This document shows, in pieces, positions 1 to 4,853 of a stretch of 5,594 bases of DNA; the stretch's first letter is position 1; every line of letters begins with the position of its first letter. The DNA lies in contig DNHA01000250.1 of NCBI GenBank assembly GCA_003486025.1, positions 1 to 5,594 of the forward strand, given 5' to 3'. A program made the position numbers and the translations under genes. Under the pieces are notes generated by a model. It saw nothing but the letters and a program-made list of their open reading frames with translations, made no database searches and had not been told where the DNA came from. The DNA comes from Micrococcaceae bacterium (lineage in GTDB: Bacteria > Actinomycetota > Actinomycetes > Actinomycetales > Micrococcaceae).

Positions 1-619
1 CGATGCTCAGCTGCAGTTCGCTAAAGCATTTGCCCACCGTTCGCGGACCGCTGCGCAGTTTGATCAGGTTTCAGGGCTGCTCGACGGTTCCGTAGTCTTA
101 GATGATCTGGCCCTAGACACCGACCTGCGCTGGTCATTGGCGATCGCATTGACCGCCGGGGCGCGAATGGATACCGCCCAGCTCGATGAGATGCTTGCCA
201 AGGATGACACCGCCAAGGGCAAGGCCAGCTGGCACACTGCCCGGGCCGCGCGCCCTACCGCCGAAGCGAAAAACGAAGCCTTTACGGCTGCCACGTCGGC
301 AACGCTGTCCAACGTCCAGCAAGGCGCAGTCATTTCGGGCTTCAATATTTCTCATGACCAGTCACTGCTTGATGGTTTCACCGAGCCTTACTTTGGGCTT
401 CTGGTCAAGGCATGGGAGAGCTACTCGCATGAGATGGCGAAGCAGATCGTCTTGGGCTTCTACCCAAGTTCGGCAGTTTCACAGAAGACAATTGATCTCA
501 CTGATGAGTTTTTGTCGGGTCTCGGCGGGAAGCATCCCGCGATGCGCCGCCTATTGATTGAATGCCGTGCCGATGTGCAGAGAGCTTTGGCTGCCCAGTC
601 CACGGATGCTACGGCCTAA
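1..619 (+). CDS. pepN: Aminopeptidase N (M1 family), C-terminal part only
   Basis: This is the 3' end of a zinc metallo-aminopeptidase that removes N-terminal residues from peptides in the cytoplasm. The reading frame is open from base 2 and gives 205 residues ending at TAA 617-619; the start and the whole catalytic part (HEXXH zinc site, GAMEN motif) lie upstream of the window. What is visible is the helical ERAP1-like C-terminal domain of actinobacterial PepN. Typical features are the DTDLRW segment (about visible residues 38-43), the run of paired helices with LDEMLAKDDTAKG, the GFNISHDQSLLDGFTEPYF segment and a helical tail with LIECRADVQRAL. The first ATG in the visible frame (base 137) is internal, not a start. 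A gap of 125 bases separates it from the next gene, so cotranscription is uncertain. The family call rests on recognised C-terminal motifs; without the active site it is secure but not absolute. Confidence 0.9.
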   Translation, partial: DAQLQFAKAFAHRSRTAAQFDQVSGLLDGSVVLDDLALDTDLRWSLAIALTAGARMDTAQLDEMLAKDDTAKGKASWHTARAARPTAEAKNEAFTAATSATLSNVQQGAVISGFNISHDQSLLDGFTEPYFGLLVKAWESYSHEMAKQIVLGFYPSSAVSQKTIDLTDEFLSGLGGKHPAMRRLLIECRADVQRALAAQSTDATA

Positions 620-645
620 TATTTAGTCTGCGCCCATGGTGTGCG

Positions 646-677
646 TTGTTGTTCGATATCGGTACGGTACCTAATAG
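646..677 (+). promoter_or_regulatory. Possible promoter upstream of the OsmC-glbO unit
   Basis: TTGTTC at 649-654 is followed 17 bases later by TAATAG at 672-677, a plausible -35/-10 pair. The -10 lacks the usual final T, so the match is moderate. The spacer contains the near-repeat GGTACGGTACC (661-671). A promoter somewhere in the 125-base gap after pepN is expected, but this exact site is a guess from sequence alone. Confidence 0.3.
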
Positions 678-727
678 CCAAGGTGCCTACGTTTCGTGCT
701 TCAACGCACACCATAAGCTTCTTAAAG

Positions 728-747
728 GGTGGAAGAATAGCAGTATG
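728..747 (+). promoter_or_regulatory. Ribosome binding site and ATG fixing the OsmC start
   Basis: A purine-rich GGTGGAAG stretch (728-735) lies about nine bases before ATG 745. The same frame stays open upstream to base 562, but that longer start would overlap pepN and add about 61 residues unlike any OsmC protein. The Shine-Dalgarno site and the family length favour 745. Confidence 0.7.
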
Positions 748-1212
748 GACCTCTCGCAGCACAACTATCAGATCGCCATCGAGTGGACCGGCAATCGCGG
801 AACTGGAACCGACACCTACCGCGGTTATGGCCGGGAGCACATCATCCGGGCGGATGGGTTGCCGGACATCGCCGGCACTGCAGATCCGACCTTTCACGGG
901 GATAAAGATCGCTGGAACCCCGAACAGCTTCTGCTCGCTGCGTTGAGCCAATGCCATATGCTCTCTTATCTCCACGTAGCGGTGACCCACGGCGTAGTGA
1001 TCACCGGCTATCAAGATCAGGCTTCGGGCACCTTAAGATTAAACCGAGACAATAGCGGAGAGTTCACCCAAGTGGTTCTCCGTCCGCAGGTATCTTTAGC
1101 CGACGATTCTCAACGAGAGCTCGCAGATTCGTTGCATGAACAAGCCAATAGGGTCTGCTTCATCGCCAGGTCCGTGAATTTTCCGGTTCTCCACGAACCT
1201 GTCACCGCGTAA
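745..1212 (+). CDS. OsmC-family peroxiredoxin-like protein
   Basis: This 155-residue protein belongs to the OsmC/Ohr superfamily, small dimeric cytoplasmic proteins that reduce peroxides, mainly organic hydroperoxides, with a pair of cysteines. Both cysteines are present: Cys70 in the helix segment NPEQLLLAALSQCH, with family glutamate Glu60 in it, and Cys138 in NRVCFIARSVNFPV. An upstream arginine-rich segment (YRGYGREHIIRADG, about 25-38) matches the region that carries the family's catalytic arginine, but I cannot say which arginine it is. The PEQLLLAALSQCHMLSYL form and ending on FPV are typical of the broad OsmC branch found in actinobacteria rather than classical Ohr, so the natural substrate is unclear. 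The start at ATG 745 is chosen from the ribosome binding site and family length. glbO begins 15 bases after the stop, so the two are very likely cotranscribed. The family assignment is firm; the peroxidase role is inferred from the two cysteines. Confidence 0.93.
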   Translation: MDLSQHNYQIAIEWTGNRGTGTDTYRGYGREHIIRADGLPDIAGTADPTFHGDKDRWNPEQLLLAALSQCHMLSYLHVAVTHGVVITGYQDQASGTLRLNRDNSGEFTQVVLRPQVSLADDSQRELADSLHEQANRVCFIARSVNFPVLHEPVTA

Positions 1213-1215
1213 TTT

Positions 1216-1230
1216 AGGAATCTATTAATG
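1216..1230 (+). promoter_or_regulatory. Ribosome binding site for glbO
   Basis: AGGA (1216-1219) lies eight bases before ATG 1228, immediately after the TAA of the OsmC gene (1210-1212). This supports 1228 as the start, with translational coupling to the upstream gene. A second in-frame ATG at 1273 has only a weak purine stretch (GAAGCG, about 1260-1265) before it. Confidence 0.65.
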
Positions 1231-1728
1231 AGTGAAATAAACCCGCTGCCTCACACAGTGAAGCGCGATCCGATGAGTAACCCAGTAGTCACCGGCCCAT
1301 CTTCCGATGAATTCCTCAAGCTGGCTCAGGAACCGGTAGATGTTTCCGATTATGCGGGGACTTTCTATGAAGAAGTCGGTGGCCGCGAGGTCTTCGCCCG
1401 ACTGAGTGAGAATTTTTATGCCTCCGTTGCCGACGATGAAGAATTTAAGGCCATGTACCCAGAAAAGGATCTGTTCCCCGCTCAGATCCGCCTGCAACTG
1501 TTTCTAGAACAATATTGGGGTGGCCCAACTTCATACTCCGAGCATCGTGGACATCCGCGCCTGCGCATGCGCCATATGCCGTATGTCGTTAACCCGCATA
1601 ACCGCGATGTCTGGTTGGCACATATGAACAAGGCAATCGACCAGTTAGAACTGCCGATGCTTCATGCCGAAACATTACGGGAATACTTCGACCGCGCGGC
1701 CCATTCCCTGCTCAACGCGTCAAGCTAA
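1228..1728 (+). CDS. glbO: Group II truncated hemoglobin (trHbO)
   Basis: A heme-binding 2-over-2 globin, cytoplasmic or loosely membrane-associated. It binds O2 tightly and in other actinobacteria is linked to oxygen handling and to NO or peroxide detoxification. The core runs from about residue 46 (FYEEVGG) to the end. Key positions can be read by comparison with the Mycobacterium tuberculosis protein: Tyr64 (B10) in NFYASV, Tyr77 (CD1) in MYPEKDL, proximal His116 (F8) in RGHPRLRMRHMPY and Trp129 (G8) in DVWLAHM. The block FLEQYWGG…YSEHRGHPRLRMRH is almost identical to the mycobacterial one. Length is 166 residues, against about 130 for the family; the excess is an N-terminal extension of about 45 residues with no recognisable domain. 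A later start at Met16 (1273) would still leave about 30 extra residues. It follows the OsmC gene by 15 bases and is followed by a strong stem-loop. Confidence 0.97.
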   Translation: MSEINPLPHTVKRDPMSNPVVTGPSSDEFLKLAQEPVDVSDYAGTFYEEVGGREVFARLSENFYASVADDEEFKAMYPEKDLFPAQIRLQLFLEQYWGGPTSYSEHRGHPRLRMRHMPYVVNPHNRDVWLAHMNKAIDQLELPMLHAETLREYFDRAAHSLLNASS

Positions 1729-1739
1729 ACGCCATCAAG

Positions 1740-1778
1740 AGAATGCTCCGCACTGGTCTAGCCGGTGCGGAGCATTCT
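1740..1778. terminator. Stem-loop between convergent glbO and 1783-2442 gene
   Basis: Arms 1740-1756 (AGAATGCTCCGCACTGG) and 1762-1778 (CCGGTGCGGAGCATTCT) pair over 17 positions with only one T-G wobble, around a five-base loop TCTAG. It begins 12 bases after the glbO stop and ends five bases before the stop of the opposite-strand gene, the expected place for a bidirectional terminator. Neither side has a clean T-run (GTTATC one way, TCTTGATGG the other), so termination may be imperfect or of the actinobacterial type without a T tract. Confidence 0.8.
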
Positions 1779-1782
1779 GTTA

Positions 1783-2442
1783 TCAGAGCAGAGACGCCGA
1801 ACGGCGCAGGAGAACATGGCCTTGTCCATTGCTGACGCGGATCCAATTTCCCTGACGCAGGATCCTGCTTTGCCCACCTGACGACAAGAAACCTAGTGCG
1901 TGCATAGCAAAGGCGGCGCCCAGCGGGAGGCTGGCTTTCGTGCTTTCCATCTCGGCAGACCAGATGCGCTGGCGTATCTGGGCAACAACGGGTTTGCCTG
2001 GATTTTCCGGCAAAGCCTGAGCGACCGCATCGATACCCGACTGCGCTGCCGCTGCCAGCTCGGTATCTGCAACATTTCCGGCTTCTACCCAGCCGGACAT
2101 CGGCACAGTAATGCCGGCCCATACTGGATTTTCTTCTACCGGAGGGAGAATAAACTCGGTGTTTGCTTGCCCCATTCGCGCCAGACGATCTTGAATGGCC
2201 GCGATGGAGTAGCAGGCATTGCTCTGGGCTTCATTTACCAGGCGATGCACACGCATTCCTAGAATGGTGTAGTCGCCTTGGCCAAGTTGCGCGGGAACCA
2301 GCACCGGCACATAAACTGCCAGCGCAGTTCCACGCACGGTGAGCAACGCTCCGTCGTCTTCGATAGCTTTGGCTCGACTGAGTAAGTTAGCTAAATCGCT
2401 GACTGAATTGGAGTCTTCAAAAACAAGTGAATCACTGGCCAT
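1783..2442 (-). CDS. Conserved-looking actinobacterial protein of unknown function
   Basis: A 219-residue soluble-looking protein with no signal peptide, no membrane segment and no catalytic motif that I recognise. From the N-terminus there is an acidic helical stretch (SDLANLLSRAKAIEDDGALL), then a small beta-rich segment (LTVRGTALAVYVPVLVP, 34-50) and a helix with LVNEAQSNACYSIAAIQDRLARM (68-90). PVWAGITVPMSGWVEAGNV follows (106-124), then a helix-rich part with GIDAVAQALPENPG. The C-terminal half has LPLGAAFAMHALGFL (172-186) and NWIRVSNGQGHVLLRR (199-214). The last blocks resemble, from memory, proteins usually labelled hypothetical in actinobacteria near housekeeping genes. ATG 2442 is preceded nine bases away by GAGAG (bases 2452-2456). 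It diverges from tesB with 156 bases between them and converges on glbO. An overlapping plus-strand frame (1900-2262) is a shadow. The gene is convincing; its function is unknown. Confidence 0.85.
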   Translation of the reverse strand: MASDSLVFEDSNSVSDLANLLSRAKAIEDDGALLTVRGTALAVYVPVLVPAQLGQGDYTILGMRVHRLVNEAQSNACYSIAAIQDRLARMGQANTEFILPPVEENPVWAGITVPMSGWVEAGNVADTELAAAAQSGIDAVAQALPENPGKPVVAQIRQRIWSAEMESTKASLPLGAAFAMHALGFLSSGGQSRILRQGNWIRVSNGQGHVLLRRSASLL

Positions 2443-2598
2443 AGCCTAATGCTCTCATGACTTGGGCCTAACTTTCCGGCGCATTCATCGGTTTTCGTCA
2501 CATGCGACAGTTCCCGCACGGTGCCGTCACGTGAATATTCGAACTTGTCGCGATAGAGTTTTCAAAGTCATCGTCAGCACGTCAAGGAGTTCAACATC
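2443..2598. other. Divergent intergenic region upstream of tesB
   Basis: This 156-base region must hold the promoters of two divergent genes. On the plus side TAGAGT (2554-2559) could be a -10 for tesB, giving a leader of about 30 bases, but no good -35 sits 16-18 bases before it (GTGAAT at best). Two short palindromes overlap just upstream: TCACGTGA (2527-2534) and GAATATTC (2533-2540). They could be chance or an operator. I see no convincing promoter for the minus-strand gene. Confidence 0.35.
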
Positions 2599-2601
2599 GT
2601 G
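2584..2601 (+). promoter_or_regulatory. Strong ribosome binding site before the GTG start of tesB
   Basis: AAGGAG (2584-2589) lies nine bases before GTG 2599. This near-perfect Shine-Dalgarno site settles GTG as the start. Confidence 0.85.
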
Positions 2602-3495
2602 ACCGAAGAACTGGGCACTACACAAATCCTGCTGGATTTGTTGGATCTGGACGGATCCGAACAGGCTCGCACCGATGAAGATATTTTTATCGGCAAGACT
2701 CCTCGCCAATCGAGAACTAGGGTTTTTGGCGGTCAAGTATTGGCTCAGTCTGTCATTGCCGGTTCACGCACGGTCCTTGAGGGGCGTGCGATCCACTCCC
2801 TGCACGGCTATTTTCTGCGTCCCGGCGATCCGACACAAAATATTACCTTTGGCGTTCAACGGTTGCGTGATGGTCGTTCATTCTCGGCTCGCAGAGTCCA
2901 CGCCTATCAAAATGGCGTGCCTATCCTTTCGATGATTGCCTCCTTCCAGGAACCGGCCAAAGGGCTCGACCACTCGGACGCTGTGCCTTTTGACGTCCCG
3001 GCTCCAGAAACTCTGCCTAAGACGGCTGACATCATCGGTCACTTCGACCACCCGGTAGCCCACGAATGGGCCTACGAACGACCATTCGACATGCGCCACA
3101 TTACCGAACCGGTTTACCTTCCCGGCTACGAGAAAAACGAAGCGATGGCTGCAGTCTGGATGCGTACCACCGCTCCTATGCCAGATGATCCGGTTCTCCA
3201 CCGCGCCGCGTTGGCCTACGCAAGTGACTACATGCTGCTCGAACCAGTCATCCGCCGCCACGGCATCAGCTGGATTCATCGAGGTTTGAGTATCGCCAGC
3301 TTAGACCATGCAATGTGGTGGCACCGGGAATTCCGTGCAGACGAATGGCTCCTCTATGTACTGCGCTCCCCCAGCGCGTCTTCTGCGCGCGGTCTGGGAA
3401 CAGGGCAAATCTTCAATGCGGCCGGTGAGCTGGTAGCTACGGTAGCCCAAGAAGGAATGGTCCGCATTCCAGAGTTGGATCAGGACCTGAAGTAA
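2599..3495 (+). CDS. tesB: Acyl-CoA thioesterase II
   Basis: A 298-residue double-hotdog thioesterase that hydrolyses medium- and long-chain acyl-CoA to free fatty acid and CoA in the cytoplasm; in bacteria it trims acyl-CoA pools beside fatty acid metabolism. The N-terminal hotdog carries TRVFGGQVLAQSVIA (40-54), the HSLHGYFLRPGD block (66-77) and FSARRVHAYQNG. The C-terminal hotdog carries ALAYASDYMLLEP (204-216), LSIASLDHAMWWHR (230-243), EWLLYVLRSPSASSARGLGTGQIF and VAQEGMVR. Aligned by eye with E. coli TesB, the catalytic triad is Asp210, Ser234 (Thr in E. coli, a conservative change) and Gln284. Length is normal for the family. GTG 2599 is the start because of the strong AAGGAG site. 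It appears monocistronic: divergent from the unknown gene upstream and convergent with soxR downstream. No clear terminator was seen after it. Confidence 0.96.
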   Translation: MTEELGTTQILLDLLDLDGSEQARTDEDIFIGKTPRQSRTRVFGGQVLAQSVIAGSRTVLEGRAIHSLHGYFLRPGDPTQNITFGVQRLRDGRSFSARRVHAYQNGVPILSMIASFQEPAKGLDHSDAVPFDVPAPETLPKTADIIGHFDHPVAHEWAYERPFDMRHITEPVYLPGYEKNEAMAAVWMRTTAPMPDDPVLHRAALAYASDYMLLEPVIRRHGISWIHRGLSIASLDHAMWWHREFRADEWLLYVLRSPSASSARGLGTGQIFNAAGELVATVAQEGMVRIPELDQDLK

Positions 3496-3544
3496 TTCTC
3501 AGACTGGATTCAAACCCTAAGTGAGATCGGCTAAGCATGCCAAG

Positions 3545-3558
3545 CGAACATTTGTTCC
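3545..3558. promoter_or_regulatory. SOS-box-like palindrome between tesB and soxR
   Basis: CGAACATTTGTTCC contains the inverted repeat GAACA-TT-TGTTC. It fits the Gram-positive LexA box CGAAC-RNRY-GTTYC at all but one position (T where a purine is expected). It lies in the 146-base gap downstream of both convergent genes, so a LexA role is doubtful; it may be a chance match or a weak hairpin. Confidence 0.2.
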
Positions 3559-3641
3559 AATTATTATGCCGAAGATTGCCGCTTGTTCTGCTTTTCCGCA
3601 CGTAGTTCCAGCGCTGGTAAGCATCTCCCCGTACTTGGCGT

Positions 3642-4112
3642 CTAGCTGACACCGTCTCCAGATTCTAGGCGTCGAGCTCCCGCTCCTTGGCTTGCGAGGG
3701 CATCATCCGGATTCAGCAACGAACATGCCTCCATCGACAGGCAACCGCATCCGATGCACCCCATCAGCCGGTCTTCGAGTTCTTCGATGGCTCGACGACG
3801 ATGCTCTAATACACGTTTCCATTCGGTAGACGCGCGTTTCCAATCAGCTTCAGAAGGAATGGTATCCATGGGTACCGGTTCGAGCGCATGGCGGATGTCC
3901 GCCAGTGGAATTCCGAGTTTACTGCCAACGGAGATGAGCGAGATCCGCCGTAACATATGCCGTGGATAGCGTCGCTGGTTACCTGCGGTACGTGTTGAAT
4001 GGATCAATCCAATGTCTTCGTAATAATGAAGAGCCGACTTCGCGACGCCTGTGCGCTCACTGACTTGTCCGATTCCCAGTAGCTCTTGCCCAGGATTGTT
4101 ATTGTCGCTCAA
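3642..4112 (-). CDS. soxR: Redox-sensitive MerR-family regulator SoxR
   Basis: A 156-residue dimeric transcription factor that senses redox-active compounds through oxidation of a [2Fe-2S] cluster and activates promoters with a long spacer. The N-terminal winged helix-turn-helix of the MerR family is clear: LGIGQVSERTGVAKSALHYYEDIGLI (12-37), then the wing with NQRRYPRHMLRRISLI. A dimerisation helix follows (about 88-117). The cluster ligands are Cys119, Cys122, Cys124 and Cys130 in CIGCGCLSMEAC, the exact CX2CXCX5C spacing of SoxR. Length matches E. coli SoxR (about 154). The start is TTG at 4112, preceded on its own strand by GGGAGGAAAT. It diverges from the flavin reductase gene, and a SoxR box lies between them, so it probably controls that gene and perhaps itself. 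As in other actinobacteria, there is no soxS in view, so SoxR likely acts directly on its targets. Confidence 0.96.
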   Translation of the reverse strand: MSDNNNPGQELLGIGQVSERTGVAKSALHYYEDIGLIHSTRTAGNQRRYPRHMLRRISLISVGSKLGIPLADIRHALEPVPMDTIPSEADWKRASTEWKRVLEHRRRAIEELEDRLMGCIGCGCLSMEACSLLNPDDALASQGAGARRLESGDGVS

Positions 4113-4122
4113 ATTTCCTCCC
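4110..4122 (-). promoter_or_regulatory. Ribosome binding site and TTG start of soxR
   Basis: Read on the minus strand, GGGAGGAAAT runs directly into TTG (4112-4110). The GGAGG core is strong although the gap to the start codon is short (four bases). No ATG or GTG lies in frame before the helix-turn-helix, so TTG is the likely start. Confidence 0.7.
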
Positions 4123-4148
4123 TGTGCGAAGCATCACCGATCAGTAAA

Positions 4149-4179
4149 TTGACCTCAAGCTTACTTGAGGTTCTAGGCT
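4149..4179 (+). promoter_or_regulatory. SoxR-activated promoter of the flavin reductase gene
   Basis: TTGACC (4149-4154) as -35 and TAGGCT (4174-4179) as -10 are separated by exactly 19 bases. This over-long spacer is the hallmark of promoters switched on by MerR-family DNA distortion, and the SoxR box fills it. Transcription would begin near 4186, leaving a leader of about 77 bases before ATG 4263. Both hexamers are good matches for an actinobacterial housekeeping sigma factor. Confidence 0.8.
4153..4170. promoter_or_regulatory. SoxR box (operator)
   Basis: CCTCAAGCTTACTTGAGG is an 18-base site with perfect 7-base arms (CCTCAAG / CTTGAGG) around a CTTA centre. It matches the known SoxR operator, including the E. 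coli soxS one (CCTCAAGTTAACTTGAGG), in every arm position. It overlaps the last two bases of the -35 element and fills most of the spacer, as in SoxR-activated promoters. It lies 40 bases from the soxR start, so autoregulation is possible. Confidence 0.93.
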
Positions 4180-4246
4180 GAAGATAGTTGGCACCCGATC
4201 CCAAGGGATTTCGGTGTGGGAGATTGAATCTCAGTGATTCCAAAGC

Positions 4247-4265
4247 AAAGGACGATTCACGTATG
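4247..4265 (+). promoter_or_regulatory. Ribosome binding site fixing the flavin reductase start
   Basis: AAAGGA (4247-4252) precedes ATG 4263 by ten bases. The frame is open upstream to TTG 4188, but that codon is only about two bases after the predicted transcription start and the added 25 residues do not look like the family. ATG 4263 begins the protein just before the conserved first helix. Confidence 0.7.
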
Positions 4266-4763
4266 CAGAGCTTGTCCGCGGATTTCCGCGATGCATTTCG
4301 CGCTCACCCCGCAGGGGTAGCGCTTATTACCGCCACTGTCGATGGCATTCCTCACGGACTGACGATCTCAAGTCTCGCTTCGCTATCGATCGATCCCGTG
4401 GCTGTTTCGTTTTCGCTGGCTAAGGAATCCGGGGCAGCTGGAGCGGTGCTAGCTGCAAGCACTTTCCTGATCCATATGCTCGGCGAAGACCATGAAGAAC
4501 TGGCGGATAATTTCGCCCGGCCTGGCGCTCCACGATTCACAACAGATCAGGGTTGGACGTTCCTGCCGACGGGGGAACCGTATTTTGATAAGGCCCCGAC
4601 GGCTTTGCGCGCACAAATCCATTCCTCAATTAGCGTCGGTGGGTCCCGTCTCATAGCGGCTGAAATTCTCGAGGTCATCAAGGGCGAACCCGCACAGCAT
4701 TTGGTGCACCAGAACCGCAAATATCTGAAGCTCCCAGCTCTTCTCCCCGGAACGGGTCACTGA
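4263..4763 (+). CDS. Flavin reductase-like FMN-binding protein, SoxR target
   Basis: A 166-residue split-barrel protein of the flavin reductase (FMN-binding) family. Members use NAD(P)H to reduce flavin, either supplying a partner monooxygenase or acting on their own. Family features are FRDAFRAHPAGVALITATVDGIPHGLTISSLASLSIDP split over residues 8-45, with the flavin-contacting GLTISSLASLS stretch. SFSLAKESGAAGAVLAAS (49-66), FLIHMLGEDHEELADNFA (68-85) and a C-terminal HQNRKYLKL (149-157), whose H-x-NR-x-Y form is typical, complete the fold. It stands alone after a SoxR box and a 19-base-spacer promoter, so it should be induced by redox-cycling compounds. A linked monooxygenase is not in view. 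Whether it lowers or merely shuttles reducing power under redox stress is open. It ends in TGA 4761-4763, and ettA converges on it. Confidence 0.9.
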   Translation: MQSLSADFRDAFRAHPAGVALITATVDGIPHGLTISSLASLSIDPVAVSFSLAKESGAAGAVLAASTFLIHMLGEDHEELADNFARPGAPRFTTDQGWTFLPTGEPYFDKAPTALRAQIHSSISVGGSRLIAAEILEVIKGEPAQHLVHQNRKYLKLPALLPGTGH

Positions 4764-4798
4764 TAGTTGATTAAATGCGCTGACTTTTGCGCAGCAAA

Positions 4799-4843
4799 AA
4801 GCGCCGAGGTCCCCACGATAATTTCGTGGTGGCCCCGGCGCTT
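4799..4843. terminator. Terminator between flavin reductase gene and ettA
   Basis: Two 20-base arms (4799-4818 and 4824-4843) pair around the loop TAATT; the outer eight pairs (AAGCGCCG / CGGCGCTT) and inner six (CCACGA / TCGTGG) are perfect, with an A-C and a C-T mismatch and one T-G wobble between them. Read on the minus strand the stem starts ten bases after the ettA stop and is followed by TTTTT, a classic intrinsic terminator for ettA. In the plus direction the tail (CGCTTTGTTCTT) is looser but may still serve the flavin reductase gene. Confidence 0.85.
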
Positions 4844-4853
4844 CGCTTTGTTC

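Noticed and set aside
616..1014. Minus-strand open frame of 132 codons.
   Set aside because: It overlaps the OsmC-family gene, whose cysteine motifs are clear, and resembles no known protein.
1315..1331. CCTCAAGCTGGCTCAGG inside glbO, resembling a SoxR box.
   Set aside because: Only the left arm matches; the right arm is broken and the spacing is one base short. It lies inside conserved-frame coding sequence without promoter elements.
1900..2262. Plus-strand open frame of 120 codons.
   Set aside because: It is antisense to the 219-residue minus-strand gene, whose protein has the more natural composition and motifs, and it has no Shine-Dalgarno site.
4188..4262. Longer TTG start for the flavin reductase.
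   Set aside because: It would sit almost at the predicted transcription start with no ribosome binding site, and the added residues fall outside the family domain.
4186..4262. FMN riboswitch in the leader of a flavin-related gene.
   Set aside because: The leader is too short and lacks the conserved FMN-element core; SoxR control explains the regulation.
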